Positions 1 through 10,470 are shown, counted from the first letter of the stretch. The stretch is DNA of 64,000 nucleotides from Lunularia cruciata (GCA_948567375.1 OX419755.1:84834218-84898217), one strand, 5' to 3'. A program made the numbers and translations. Notes: generated by a model not told the origin, from the sequence alone.

Positions 1-2
1 TC

Positions 3-168
3 GGTGAAGAAGATGGAAGAGGTGGAGACCAAGGGCATCTTCCAGGATCAAGCTTGAATTTACGCCTTAGACCAAGAGTTGAAGGACGTGAACGGTTAAA
101 TAGAAGTCTTTCACCAGGGTTTACAAATTCAACGGCTGGAGTAAACAACGACCATGTTGTGACGGAGG
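3..168 (+). CDS. ASG2: candidate internal exon of ASG2/WDTC1-like gene (partial, uncertain)
   Basis: This is the stretch just upstream of the clear WD40 exons and is probably part of the poorly conserved linker that precedes the C-terminal WD40 repeats. The third frame is open from base 3 and gives a polar, Arg/Gly/Ser-rich peptide (SSLNLRLRPRVEGRERLNRS). From about base 118 the first frame gives NNDHVVTE and ends at a good donor, GAG|GTAATC at 169. That end joins in phase 0 to the exon at 517. The two halves differ in frame by one base near the GGGTTTTA run at 117-124, so either an extra base (mutation or assembly error) is present or a small intron separates them. Linker identity is inferred from position only. 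Confidence 0.4.
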
Positions 169-516
169 TAATCAAATAATCTTAGTATCTGAGTCTGCTG
201 GAAGTTGTTGGCCCTATTCAACCAGTAGGGTCTTTTATTTCTTGCCTTATCAAAGAGCTCAGAGGCTGGTCACACAGTCTTTTTGTGGTCATGTTGACTG
301 TCAGTCTCAATGGCTCCTTTCTCAGGAGCAGTCTGAGCGTCCTCTGTGGTAAACAATGGTTCAATGAAGATAAACCTTAAGTGATGATGAAAAGGAAATA
401 TCTTTCTTTCACCGTTGATATCTGATTTGTAAGAACTTCAATGTTAGTTTGATTATTATTTGTTCCATAGCATCCTAAGATGGTATAGACTGATAAGACT
501 CGCTGTCGATGGTCAG

Positions 517-607
517 GAAGAAGTTGCAGTTGATATGCGGCAGCGATATGTGGGTCATTGTAACACTCAGACTGATATCAAGCAAGCAAGCTTTCTTGGC
601 GAGAAAG
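517..607 (+). CDS. ASG2: ASG2/WDTC1-like WD40 gene, exon carrying start of C-terminal propeller
   Basis: This exon encodes EEVAVDMRQRYVGHCN and then TQTDIKQASFLGEK, a strong match to the segment that opens the C-terminal WD40 repeats of plant ASG2 and animal WDTC1. These proteins are DCAF-type receptors that present substrates to CUL4-DDB1 ubiquitin ligases. The start at 517 assumes acceptor GGTCAG at 511-516, which gives phase 0. Upstream acceptors at 470, 488 or 497 keep the same frame but add unconserved residues. The exon stops after the first base of a Gly codon at 607, before a GT at 608. The donor GTCCTT is weak, but the split codon is completed exactly by the exon 8.47 kb downstream. 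The N-terminal half of the gene lies before the window. Confidence 0.85.
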
Positions 608-1009
608 GTCCTTTCCTCATCTCGATTCTTCTAGTATCTTTAATTGAAGTCTCGAAATAGCAATTCATGCTCGTACGGCCTAATGTATTGCACAAAAACC
701 GAGCAACTGTCCATCTGATAAGAGCAGGAGTTGAGGTGTTTGATAACATTAGATTAACTTAAGGAGGGAAGTATGCAGTCAAGTTGTACATGGTTTCCAG
801 CAACGTCAACTTTTTACACAGGGTTTCAAATCCACATGTCACTCGGAGATATCTTCTAGCCCAGCTATGGAATCCAGTCATGGTTGCACGTCAATACCAT
901 GCTGGCAGTTATGACTGTCTTTTACTATGTTACTGTCAAACCAACAGTCCTCGGATCCCCCACTACTTGTATAATACATAAGTATCTTTGTATATAATAT
1001 GATAAGAAC

Positions 1010-1485
1010 CATGCTTCCTACTCTTTGAAGTGGAAGGTCTATCATCCCCTCTTATCTCTGATGTATCAGACATCACTACTGCAATACTAGGCCTCTCTTT
1101 GTATCACAGCTCACAAGCATCAAGTAGGTTCTCTCACGCAGCACTAGTAGCCTCAGGACTTCACAAAATCCAAGGAAGAGGTGTTGGGTATCACCCTTGT
1201 TGAAGAACTAATTGAAACAGGAACAGAGAACACTCTTATATACATTTCAGCAAACCCTAGGGGGTTGTTTTGCTTAACCAGCAAACCCTAGGGGGTTGTT
1301 TTGCTTAACCCGCAAACTCTAGGGGGTTGTTTTGCTTAACCCTAATTAGAGCTACGCCCCTCTTTACCTTAAGTAGAAGATATTTAACAGTACTTCTAGA
1401 GGATTCTAACAAAATCTTAAAAACAAGAGAAGTCTCTAAACTAGAGATTAACTAAACTAACATAATACATATCTGGTATGTTGTC
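1010..1485. repeat. dispersed repeat R1, copy 1
   Basis: This copy shares many blocks with 2650-3085: a TTGAAGTGGAAGGTCT start, CTCTGATGTATCAGACATCA, a GAGGTGTTGG...ATCACC block, and an end with AGAGATTAACTAAACTAACA. By eye the two are diverged by roughly a quarter. It is probably an old LTR or non-autonomous element; no coding content or target duplication was identified. Confidence 0.6.
1248..1340. repeat. 31-bp tandem repeat, three units
   Basis: Three consecutive 31-bp units (1248-1278, 1279-1309, 1310-1340) with core CCTAGGGGGTTGTTTTGCTT. They lie inside repeat R1 copy 1. The corresponding place in copy 2 (about 2940) shows a single degenerate version, so the expansion happened after the two copies separated. 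Confidence 0.9.
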
Positions 1486-2649
1486 TAATCTGGGTGCTGG
1501 TTGTTTACTTGCATAGGACACACTCGGTTCTACAGCCCCTCTCCCTCACATCACCCCACGCAAACATTGTTTCTCCTTCTCTTACACTCCTCTAATGCTA
1601 TTTCTCGCTTCTTTTTTTTGTTCTTCAATGATCTTTGTCCTCTCTTCTTCCTACTCTTCATGAGCTTTTTCTTCTGCAAGTACCTCTCTCGCTTAGTCTA
1701 TTTTTCTCGTTGCCGTCTGATAATTCTGCTCTGTTTGCTTGCTTCTCTAGTAATCGATGTTTTCTTTCAAGTAATACCAAGGTGCGTCTCGAATCCTTTC
1801 CGTTCTCATGCTCACGATTATACATCTTTTTCTTGTGCATGGTTTCTATTCTGCAGTTTCTGTGCCCATTTCCTTCAAATTTCCACCAAATTAGGATGAG
1901 GTTTATATAGATACTCATACATGGCATTGCTGGTTTCTGCATAACTTCCAGTGCTTCCTTACTTTCCACTATTACCACTTTTGAGCGGTGCTCCTGGAAG
2001 CAACCGAGTTTGTCTACTCTCACTTGCACTTAATGAGTTCCGGATCTCCCATTCAAGGGATGGCTTCTGCTCTCATTTCCTCATACCCAGTCCTTTTATC
2101 TATGACCCCCTTAAGCTTCCATTAGTTGTTTGGTGTTTTAGGACTCATGTGTTCATAGAACATACTGCAATATAATCTATATCCAGTCCTCTAACGCTTT
2201 GCACTACTTTCCTTGTTCTCTGAGCGATTTCATACTTCTAGGCTGACTCACGGAAGATACAACCTTCGATTTCCAGGCTACCACATTGATTTTCGACTAC
2301 TGTTTCTCTGAATCTTTCTCGTCTGGCTCATCAAGTCGATTTTATTTCTCTACATGCACTGTTGTTCTGTTTCCAATTTTCCGATGCATGCTACTTGTAT
2401 ATAGGTATTACTTTTGATAGGTTTCCAGGTTACATTTATTTATGCTATCATTCAATCAGATGGTTGCCATCTTGTATATATTACATATCTTGCATCTCAT
2501 TTGCATCCAATGAGTTCTGGATCTCCCGTTCCTCAAATGACTTCTGTCCTCATTCCCTATATTCAGTCCTCCACTCTTCCCCACTGCGCTCCACACCACA
2601 CTTGTTGATCTGTTTCATGATTTCTCTACATGAGGATGAGAACTACTGT

Positions 2650-3085
2650 TTCTGCTCCTTGAAGTAGAAGGTCTGTCAATCATTCTAATCTCTGATGTAT
2701 CAGACGTCATTAACACACAACAATACTAGACCTCTCTCTCTTGTATCAAAGCTCAAAGACAACACACAAGTTCACTCACGCAGCATTACTAACACCCAAC
2801 ACTGAAATAGCATAGAACACACCTGAGATGATGTTAAGCAGCTCATGATTTCACGAAATGCGAGGTGTTGGTGTTGGAAATCACCTTTGTAGAAAAATCA
2901 ACTCAAACAAGTGCAGAAAACATTCATATATACACCTAAGTAAACCCTAACATTTTTTGCACAACCCTAATTAGGGCTGCACTCCATTTTACCCTAACCA
3001 GATGACAGAACTCTAGAGGAATCTAACAAAATCCTAAACAGTAGAGAATTCATTACACTAGAGATTAACTAAAACTAACACATGA
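2650..3085. repeat. dispersed repeat R1, copy 2
   Basis: Second copy of the element at 1010-1485, in the same orientation, lacking the 31-bp expansion. Landmarks are CTCTGATGTATCAGACGTCA near 2690 and AGAGATTAACTAAAACTAAC near 3060. Confidence 0.6.
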
Positions 3086-3216
3086 TTTCTGCCTGGACTT
3101 CCAATTTCAGTTCATGGAATCTTTCAGGTCTTGCTTGTTAGTCTTTGTTTACAGGTTGTGCTCTATTTTGCTACATGCTTTGCTTACATGATGTATATCA
3201 GTTATCTACTGATATG

Positions 3217-3760
3217 CCTTGGCACTCATGAGTTTTTGAGCAAAAACTCGGTAGGAGGGGTCCTGACAATTGCTCAGCTACTTCGGCACTGCATGAGGCA
3301 CTGATGAAGTCGCAGGTGTTTTCGTGAAGGTTTACTATACCCGCTTTCTGCTTCCCTTTGCTATATAGTGTTTCAGGACTCAAGCGTCCATAGCGCTTGT
3401 TGCAATATATTTTATATCCTGTCCTATTTCGCTTCGCTCTTGTTACCCTGTTACACTTCGACAAGTATCTGCAGCCACACCATCCTATAGCTCTTGCATT
3501 GTTCCGCTCCTCCATTCCCCAGCTAATTCCCTCCCTATTATTTTTCCTTCGCTCTTTGTCTGATTCATGAGTTCAACCTCTTGTGCATACAGTGTTCCTA
3601 CCCGACTCCAGCCCACGTCTTTTATTTTTATTGTTCACGCACTGCTTACTGGCAGTCTTTTACATAGGGTTTCCTATTTCTTGCAGTCTTTTGCATAGAG
3701 TTCTCGATTTCAAGGTGGTTTACTAGTCTGTTAGCCATATGTTATTCTCTTATCTTTCAA
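3217..3760. repeat. dispersed repeat R2 (CCTTGGCACTCATGAG family), copy 1
   Basis: The family consensus runs from CCTTGGCACTCATGAGTTT through GACAATTGCTCAGCTACTTC, GGCACTGATGAAGTC, TTTACTATGGCCGCCTTCTG and TATCCTGTCC to a tail with ACTAGTCTGTTAGCC. This copy is about 540 bp. The family occurs seven times in the window, on both sides of the ASG2-like 3' end. Type (LTR, LARD or other) is not determined; no protein domain was recognised. Confidence 0.75.
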
Positions 3761-4414
3761 TTATGAATTTGCTTCAAGTTACATTCGATGCATTCTACCT
3801 TATGGATTTCTCCCTATTGAATGAATCATGTACATCTTGCTTACTGATCATTTGCACTTCATTAGTTTTGGATAACTCGTTCCCAGAACTGCTTCTGTTC
3901 TTGTATATGTATATATCAGTTATCTTTCAATTTGTTTCAATCATGCTTTTGCTGCAGGATACATTCGATGCATTCTACCTTAGGGATTTCACATTACTCT
4001 AGCATTGTGATTCATGTACATATGGCTTATCAATCATTTGCACTTCATGAGTTCTGGATAACCCGTTCCCAGAATGGCTGCTGTTCTTATACACCTATAT
4101 ATCACTTATCTTTCTTTGTTGCTTTCACTCAGTTAATTTACTACCTTCTTCATTTGTTGCATCATCGATTACTTCTATTAGTTTTCTCTGCTTTTGATAC
4201 TAACATTGTTTCCTTTCAGGCTTTAACCAGGTGTGTCTTGAGTCCCTTACTTATTCATGCTCACGTTTTCATTTTCTTCATTCGCAGGCTGATTTATCTA
4301 CATCACATAGTCATTCTGCTGAATATTGTTGCTGTCCATTGTTTGGATTTTATGCTTCACACGGTTTAGCTTTTCCTTTACCCTGAGCGGCACTGTTGGA
4401 AGCAACCGAGTTTG

Positions 4415-5020
4415 CCTTGGCACTCATGAGTTTTCGAGCAGAAACTTGTTCCGAGGTGTACTGACAATTGCTCAGCTACTTCGGCACTGCGTGAGGCACT
4501 GATGAATTTGTAGGTGCTTTCGTGGAGGTTTACTATGGCCGCCTTCTGCTTCCCTTAGCTGTTTAGCATCTCAGGACTCCAATGTCCGTAGCGCTGGTTG
4601 TTATATACTTTATATCCTGTCCTCTTACGCTTCGCTCTCGTTACCTTGTTACAGTTCAACGCATTTCTGCAGCCACATCATCCCCGTTTCTGCAGCCACA
4701 TCATCCGAGAACTCTTATTTCGTTCCACTCCTCCATTCCCCAACTAATTCCCTCCCTAGTATTTTCCGAGAACTCTTATTTCGTTCCACTCCTCCATTCC
4801 CCAACTAATTCCCTCCCTAGTATTTTCCCTTCGCTCTTTGACTGCTTCCTGCTTCGCCCTCTTGTGTCTACAGTGTTCCTACTCCAGCACACGTTCTTCA
4901 TCTTTGTTCACGCACTGCTTACTGGCGGGCTCTTACGTCACATTTCCTGTTCCTCGCTATCATTTGCATAGATGCTATCGATTTCATATTCTTTACTAGT
5001 CTGTTAGCCGTTGGTTATTC
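4415..5020. repeat. dispersed repeat R2, copy 2
   Basis: Same block order as copy 1, with two internal tandem duplications (a roughly 23-bp CTGCAGCCACATCATCC unit at 4664-4706 and a 61-bp unit after it). It is preceded by a GAGCGGCACT...AGCAACCGAGTTTG block also seen before copies 3 and 7, so the repeat unit probably extends some 30 bp further left. Confidence 0.75.
4706..4827. repeat. 61-bp tandem duplication
   Basis: Two adjacent, nearly identical 61-bp units starting CGAGAACTCTTATTTCG at 4706 and 4767. Found inside R2 copy 2 only. Confidence 0.9.
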
Positions 5021-5672
5021 TCAATTTGTGTCAATTATGCTTTTGCTGCAGGATACATCCGATGCATTCTACCTTAGGGATTTAACATTACTCTAGCATT
5101 GTGATTCCTGTACACATTGCTTATAGATCAATTGCACTTCATGAGTTCTGGATAACCCATTCCCATAACGGCTTCTGGGAACAGCTTCTGTACTCGTATA
5201 CCTATATATCAGTTTACTTTTCCCCGGAGGCCTGTATACCATACTGTTGTTTGGGAGTCCTTCTTGACTTCTGAATTCATATATATACTGTATACTTCAC
5301 CTTCACCTTCATTCACTTCACCTCTGCTTTTCCCCCTTCAGTTGACTCATCCCCTTCCCGTGCAACGCTGAAGTTTTCTTGCTCCACTCTTGTATCACTA
5401 GCAAACCTCTGCTTGGCTCTTTGTCATTGTTGTGTCCTGGACTTTCTCTCTCCTAATGAATGTGATTTCAGGGATCCATCAGGTATGTCTCGATTTCTTC
5501 CCTCATCTTACTCATGTGGATTCTTTTCTTTCCGGACTGATCCTCATTATACAGCTAAGACTTAAGTGCGTGCCTGCACTTTTGCTTGCTCTTGCTTTTC
5601 ACACTTCCACCTCTGTTCCTTTTGGCATTCCCATTACTTTTGAGCGGCACTTTAGGGGAGCAACCGAGTTTG

Positions 5673-6195
5673 CCTTGGCACTCATGAGTTTTTGAGTATA
5701 AACTCGGTATGAGGGGTACTGACAATTGCTCAGCTACTTCGGCACTGCGTGAGGCACTGATGAAGTCGCAGGTGTTTTCGTGAAGGTTTACTATGGCCGC
5801 CTTTTGCTTCCCCTTTGCTGTTTAGCATCTCAGGACTCAAGCGTCCATAGCGCTTGTTGTGATATACTTTATATCCTGTCTTTTTTCGCTTTGCTCTCGT
5901 TACCCTGTTACACTTTGACAGGTTTCTGCAGCCACACCATCCTATAGCTCTCGAATTGTTCCAATCCTCCATTCCCCAGCTAATTCACTCCCTATTATTT
6001 TTCCTTCGCTCTTTGCCTGATTCATGGGACCTCTTTTGTATACAGTGTTCCTACCCGACTCCAGCCCACGTTTTCTATTTTTATCATTCACGCACTGCTT
6101 ACTGGCAGTCTTTTACATAGCGTTACCTATTTCTCGCAGTTGTTTGCATAGAGTTCTCAATTTCATGGTGGTTTACTAGTTTGTTAGCCTTATGT
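5673..6195. repeat. dispersed repeat R2, copy 3
   Basis: Closest by eye to copy 1 (shared GATGAAGTCGCAGGTGTTTT and TTCATG... tail). About 520 bp, followed at 6190-6500 by sequence also seen after copies 1 and 2. Confidence 0.75.
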
Positions 6196-6508
6196 TATTC
6201 TCAATTTGTTTCAATTATGCGTTTGCTTCAAGTTACATTCGATGCATTCTACCTTATGGATTTCTCACTATTCTAGCATTGTCAATTCTGTACACTTTGC
6301 TTAGCGATCATTTGCATCTCATCTCATGAGTTCTGGATAACCTGTTCCCAGAACAGCATCTGTTCTCGTAGACCTATATATCAGTTATCTACTGCTATTG
6401 TTCAGGAAATATTGATATTCAACCTGTGTTTCGCCTCACATTCAATCTCTTAGATTCACGTCATTTCCTTTATGGATTTATTACTTATCTCCTATATTCA
6501 ATATCATA

Positions 6509-7340
6509 CCTTGGCACTCATGAGTTTTCGAGCAGAAACTCAGGATGAGGGATCTGACATTTGCTCAGCTACTTCTGCACTGCATGAGGCACTGGGAAAG
6601 TCGTATGTGCTTTCATGGAGGTTTATGTGAGAGAATGCATGTAAGTGGGGGGTCAATTGATAGAACTGCTAATAATCCCAGAACTGGGATTATATAAGTA
6701 CATGGGCATATTCGAGAACACACCTTTGTTATCTCCAGGAGTCAGAACATGCAACTCATGTATTTATCTTAAGTCGTGTGAATAGTAACATGTGAACAAT
6801 AACATGCAAACAGTAATCTGGAGTGAACAATGATTTAACACAACATTTCATTATAATTCTAACAGTTTACTATGGCCACCTTTTACTTTCTTCAGTTGTT
6901 TAGCCATTTTTGGACTCAAGGGTCCATAGAGTTTGTTATGATTTACTAGATCCAGGCCGCATTCTGCTTCCCTTTGCTGTTTAGTGTCTCAGGACTCAAG
7001 TGTCCATAGCACTTGTTTCGATATACTTTATATCCTGTCCTCTTTCACTTCGCTCTTGCTACACTGTTACACTTCGATATGTCTCTGCAGCAGCACCATC
7101 CACTAAGCTCCCACATTGTTCCGCTCCTCCCTTCCCCAGCTAATTCCCTCCCTATTATTTTTCCCTTGCCCTTTGCCTGCTTCATGGTTCAACCTCCCGT
7201 GTCTACAGTGTTCCTACCCGACTCCAGCCTACGTTTTAGCTTTCATCATTCATGCACTGCTTACTGGTGGTCAATTGCATAATGTTTTGTATTTCTCACA
7301 TTCATTTGAATAGTTGTTATCGATTTTAAGTTGTTTACTG
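6509..7340. repeat. dispersed repeat R2, copy 4, split by a solo LTR
   Basis: The left part ends GGAGGTTTA at 6625 and the right part resumes with GTTTACTATGGCC at 6865, exactly the continuous R2 sequence GGAGGTTTACTATGGCC. A partial internal duplication of the TACTATGG...CTGCTTCC block follows at 6870-6980. Confidence 0.75.
6626..6864 (-). mobile_element. solo LTR of copia type, minus orientation, TSD GTTTA
   Basis: This 239-bp insertion starts TGTGAGAG and ends TTCTAACA, flanked by the 5-bp direct repeat GTTTA (6621-6625 and 6865-6869). Read on the minus strand it begins TGTTAGAATTATAATG, the same start as the LTRs of the copia element at 11184-17273, and shares blocks such as GGGATTATATA and AACAATAACATGCAAACAGTA. 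It is a diverged relative of that LTR family. The insertion precisely interrupts repeat R2 copy 4, which proves the boundaries. Confidence 0.9.
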
Positions 7341-7518
7341 GTCCTTTAGATATATGTTATTTTCAAAGTGCAATTATGCCTTTGCTTCAGGTTACATCGA
7401 TGCATTCTACTTTATGGATTTATCATTATTCTAGCATGCGAGCAAAGTGCATAAAGTACATCTTGGTTACCCATCATTTGGATTTCATGAGTTCTGGATC
7501 ACCCGGTTCCCAGAACAG

Positions 7519-7614
7519 CTTCTGCTCTCATCTACCTATATCCAACCCTCTTACGATTGGATCTACCTTCTGCTCTCATCTACCTATATCCAGCCCTCTT
7601 ACGATTGGATCTAC
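7519..7614. repeat. 48-bp tandem duplication
   Basis: Two units beginning CTTCTGCTCTCATCTACC at 7519 and 7567, differing by one base. They sit in the GAGTTCTGGAT...CAGAAC block that recurs through the intron. Confidence 0.85.
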
Positions 7615-8225
7615 CGTTCTCCGATCGGCTTCTGCTCACATTTCCCCATATTCAGTCCTCATTGGTGCACGGTTTCTCTACATGTAGTTATATATGATCG
7701 TTACTTGACAATACATGCTTTTTATGATCTAGATTTCATCTACTATTTGCATGTTTCTTAGTCAGTTCTGCTTTCATTTATTGCCATTCATCTGCATTTC
7801 ACTTGCATTTAATGAGTTCTGGATCCCCTCCTCTTCGAACAGCTTCTGTCCTCATAACTCCAATATCCAGTCCTCTTACACTTCGTTCCATTCCACCCAT
7901 CCTCAACTAATGCTTTGTATATTGCTCTTAGTTCGATGTTTTTCTGTTTCATGGTCCTACCCGACTTCCTATTTCAGATGCTTAATCGCTCGTGTCTTGC
8001 TTGTTACATGACGTATACTAGTTCTCTGCAGGTGTTACTCATAAAATGTGTCAATTAGGTCTTTACTTCGACGGACCTTCGTACTTTTAGTTTCACTTAA
8101 TTTCCAGTTCTTAGTTGCTATTCATTTCCATTTGCACAAGAATATGCTTGCATTTTATCTGCACTTCCTATGCACTTCCGTGGGTTCTGGATCCGCCGTT
8201 CGCAGAACGGTTTCTGATCTCCTTT

Positions 8226-8830
8226 CCTATGTGTTACTGTCAAACCGGGAATCGGGATATTGGAACCGGGTTGTTTACAACGGGTTCTGTAGTCCATTAG
8301 TCAAACACGTTACCGTCAATTGTCAGAGTCGGTCCAGGCAGACGTGAATGGAATTGGGTTGTTTACAACGGGTTCTAAGTTCGATCACTCAGATATGTTA
8401 ATGGTTTTAGGCAGGTAATGGTGTGGTAGTGTTGACGGGGCTCATGCTGACATTGAGCATGCAGGGGTTAATCCCAGTCGTCATACAGTCGCTCCTGGGG
8501 CGTCTTATGATTCACCATTTGGGGAGTTATACTAGTTCCGTCACATACGCTAACACTGTGATGATGCGAAACACCGCTTTTCTCAGGGTTATACTTTTGC
8601 TCGCACTAGCCCTGGTCTGATTCATATGCCTTAGATAATCATCAAAGTTATGAGGGTAGTAACCCGTGTATGCAGGCATACGCATGCTTACCCCTCTATG
8701 TAAATGACAGTTATGAAGATTTTTACTATGTTACTGTCAAATGTCAGAGTCAGTCTGGTCAGACGTGGGTTCCGAACCGGGTTGTTTCCAAGGGGTTCTA
8801 ATTTTCATTACTCAATATGTTTTTGGTTTT
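8226..8830. repeat. three spaced copies of a TTACTGTCAAA...GGGTTGTTTACAACGGGTTCT block
   Basis: Copies start near 8226, 8307 and 8731. The shared order is TTACTGTCAA, then GTCAGAGTC.GTC and CAGACGTG (second and third), then GGGTTGTTTACAACGGGTTCT. Between the second and third lies 8420-8700, which has a diverged counterpart at 20150-20480. Function unknown. Confidence 0.7.
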
Positions 8831-8890
8831 GTTCTTAATCCACCTCCCCATTTGATCGCTAGTCCTGCACTCCGTTTGCTCGCATTGGAT

Positions 8891-8920
8891 CTTGCCAGGA
8901 GAGTTCGTGGCCAGTGGCAG
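8891..8920 (+). repeat. near-copy of the 9077 exon boundary (decoy exon start)
   Basis: CTTGCCAGGAGAGTTCGTGG followed by CCAGTGGCAG matches the true acceptor and exon start at 9070-9097 with only a few differences. If spliced from the exon ending 607, it would give the residues EFVASGS and then an immediate TGA stop. It therefore looks like a duplicated, dead exon start 180 bp upstream of the real one. Confidence 0.75.
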
Positions 8921-9076
8921 TTGAGGATTGCCGCTGGCTAGTATGGATTTAATAGGATTGCCCTGTCAGTTACACAACCTTACAAATGTTTCTTTTAGAG
9001 TATTGTGTCCAACTGGCGTTTCACAAGAGGAAAGAGTTTTGGGCATCACATTTATATGGTATGCCTGAATTGCCAG

Positions 9077-9172
9077 GAGAGTTTGTGGCTAGTGGCAGTG
9101 ACGATGGACGCTGGTTCATATGGGTCAAGAAGACTGGTAGGCTTGTAAAAATGCTCGTTGGGGATAAACACG
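9077..9172 (+). CDS. ASG2: ASG2/WDTC1-like WD40 gene, internal exon
   Basis: With the split Gly codon from base 607 this exon encodes EFVASGSDDGRWFIW and then VKKTGRLVKMLVGDKH, the WD40 blade ending in the FIW core that is nearly invariant in plant ASG2 proteins. The residue after FIW is Val where Glu is usual, and DKH replaces the common DEA. The acceptor is GCCAG at 9072-9076. The donor is CACG|GTACGT at 9173, a good consensus, leaving one base of a Val codon (phase 1). The next exon completes it. Reading on past the donor gives an unconserved tail, so the splice site is preferred over read-through. Confidence 0.92.
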
Positions 9173-9487
9173 GTACGTATCTGAAGGAAGTTTCTTTGGT
9201 TGTAATCCTCCAGTTTCTCATTTTCATCAGGACAGCTATTCCCTTGGGAATTACCTAGTTCGGCTATTTGAGTCTGGGTACTAGTACCAACATTAGAAGC
9301 ATGCGATTATGAAGCGTTTGGCATTAAGTCATTACCATGTTCGTCATGATTATCGCATTTCTTATGTAGCTCTGAGAGCGTACCGCTTCCCACCTTGTCT
9401 TTGGTTATCTCATTGCTTCATTCTGCTCTAAATATTCTAAACGGTTTGTCTGGTATCCTACTTATCTACTGTATGGGAACGATGCAG

Positions 9488-9558
9488 TTGTCAATTGTGT
9501 GCAGTGCCATCCTTTCGACTGTGCGGTTGCTACAAGTGGGATTGACAACACTATCAAG
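9488..9558 (+). CDS. ASG2: ASG2/WDTC1-like WD40 gene, internal exon
   Basis: This 71-nt exon completes the Val codon and encodes CVQCHPFDCAVATSGIDN followed by TIK. It is a WD40 blade matching the plant and animal family consensus VNC(V/L)Q.HP...ATSGID. The acceptor is GATGCAG at 9481-9487 and the donor is AAG|GTGTGT at 9559, phase 0. It is too short to be found by open-frame length and was recognised from the motif. Confidence 0.93.
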
Positions 9559-9710
9559 GTGTGTGTACTAGCATGCTTTTAGGGACAAGAAATTTAAGTA
9601 GGATGGACCATCGAAAGCACCAAGTGACATGGGCTGACTTAGTTTGCTTTCTTACCTGTACCCATCTAACAGATGACACTTAACTCTTGATACCTCACTT
9701 TCGCATCTAG

Positions 9711-9838
9711 ATGTGGACACCAACACGGAGTACAGGACTTCCTTCAATGATGGGCGACGGGTCAGAAGTACCAACCAGTACGGACCTCACGCAGGTTATT
9801 GTGACAAATCAACAACATATGCGGCAGCAAGGAGTATT
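9711..9838 (+). CDS. ASG2: ASG2/WDTC1-like WD40 gene, internal exon
   Basis: This exon starts after the acceptor GCATCTAG at 9710 and continues TIK with MWTPTRSTGLPSMMGDGSEV. The WTP corresponds to IWSP/IWTP at the end of the last blade. It then runs through a variable acidic/polar stretch to VTNQQHMRQQG, equivalent to the NQQ-rich region of plant relatives. It ends inside a Leu codon before the strong donor GTGAGT at 9839 (phase 2). The next exon supplies the third base. Confidence 0.9.
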
Positions 9839-10388
9839 GTGAGTCTACTCTGCTTAGCCCTTTTAGAGTGTTTAGAGCCCTTTTGTATCTAGAGTGTTTA
9901 CTAATAAATGAAGACGGAGTGAACAATTTGGTTGCGCTCTTTCAAACTTTCCGCTACCCATAATATCATCTTATTAGAGCCCTAAACTATGTACATTTGT
10001 AGCCAGGCAGCTCCTTTCAGATGTTTTCGAATTCGCACTCTTGAACCCCTGAGGTATCTGAATGCTCAGGCAGCCATGCTTTGAAATTAGATAGATGCTG
10101 AATGTTCATTGGTATCAATTGTTTAGCTCATTTAATAAATGCGTAGACGGTCTTTTATCCCTGATTGGTATCTGTGGGAGCGATGCTTGATTGCTTCACG
10201 GCACTTGCGCACTTGGTTGTATTTGGTTATTGCCCTTTCATTTCCACCTTTACTGTCTAGACTAATCTGCCCGTCCGTCATTTGCGTCTATCACACAAAC
10301 ACTTGCAGGCGGATTATCATTATCTGGAAGGCTCGCCTGAACTCTAAACTTCAAACAGAAGCTGACATTTGTGACGTCTCTTTAACAG

Positions 10389-10470
10389 GCCAATGGAGTT
10401 TCTCGAACGATTTAGAGTACAGGAAAGTACGGAAGGTGCTGCTCATCCTTTTGAATGCACGCAAAGCTGA
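10389..10470 (+). CDS. ASG2: ASG2/WDTC1-like WD40 gene, terminal exon with stop
   Basis: After the acceptor TTTAACAG (10381-10388) this 82-nt exon encodes PMEFLERFRVQESTEGAAHP and then FECTQS with stop TGA at 10468-10470. The ending L.RFR.QE......HPFECTQS is the characteristic C-terminus of plant ASG2 proteins, which fixes the gene end, strand and identity. All four exons from 9077 onward are in register. The coding quality here (no stops, canonical splice sites) argues that the gene is functional despite the heavily invaded intron. Confidence 0.94.

Larger units (their letters stand above)
608..9076 (+). other. 8.47-kb intron of the ASG2-like gene, filled with repeats
   Basis: Donor at 608-609 and acceptor TTGCCAG ending 9076 are fixed by the protein match on both sides and by phase 1 on both sides. 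The content is almost entirely repeats: two copies of a roughly 450-bp element, four copies of the CCTTGGCACTCATGAG family, a minus-oriented solo LTR, several short tandem duplications, three copies of a TTACTGTCAAA motif block, and a near-copy of the next exon start. Open frames inside (for example 1501-1899) are Phe/Ser/Leu-rich products of pyrimidine-rich DNA and are not taken as genes. Stretches 660-1010, 1490-2640, 3760-4410 and 7690-8220 hold nothing recognised beyond fragments of the same repeat vocabulary. Confidence 0.8.

Noticed and set aside
1248-1340. CRISPR-like array
   Set aside because: Units are directly adjacent with no spacers and the DNA is plant nuclear.
1501-1899. 132-codon open frame in the intron
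   Set aside because: Phe/Ser/Leu/Cys-rich translation of pyrimidine-rich DNA, with an overlapping open frame in another phase and no domain; it lies within the proven intron.
8986-9258. A 90-codon single-exon gene
   Set aside because: Only 9077-9172 is conserved; flanking codons are intron sequence read through the splice sites.
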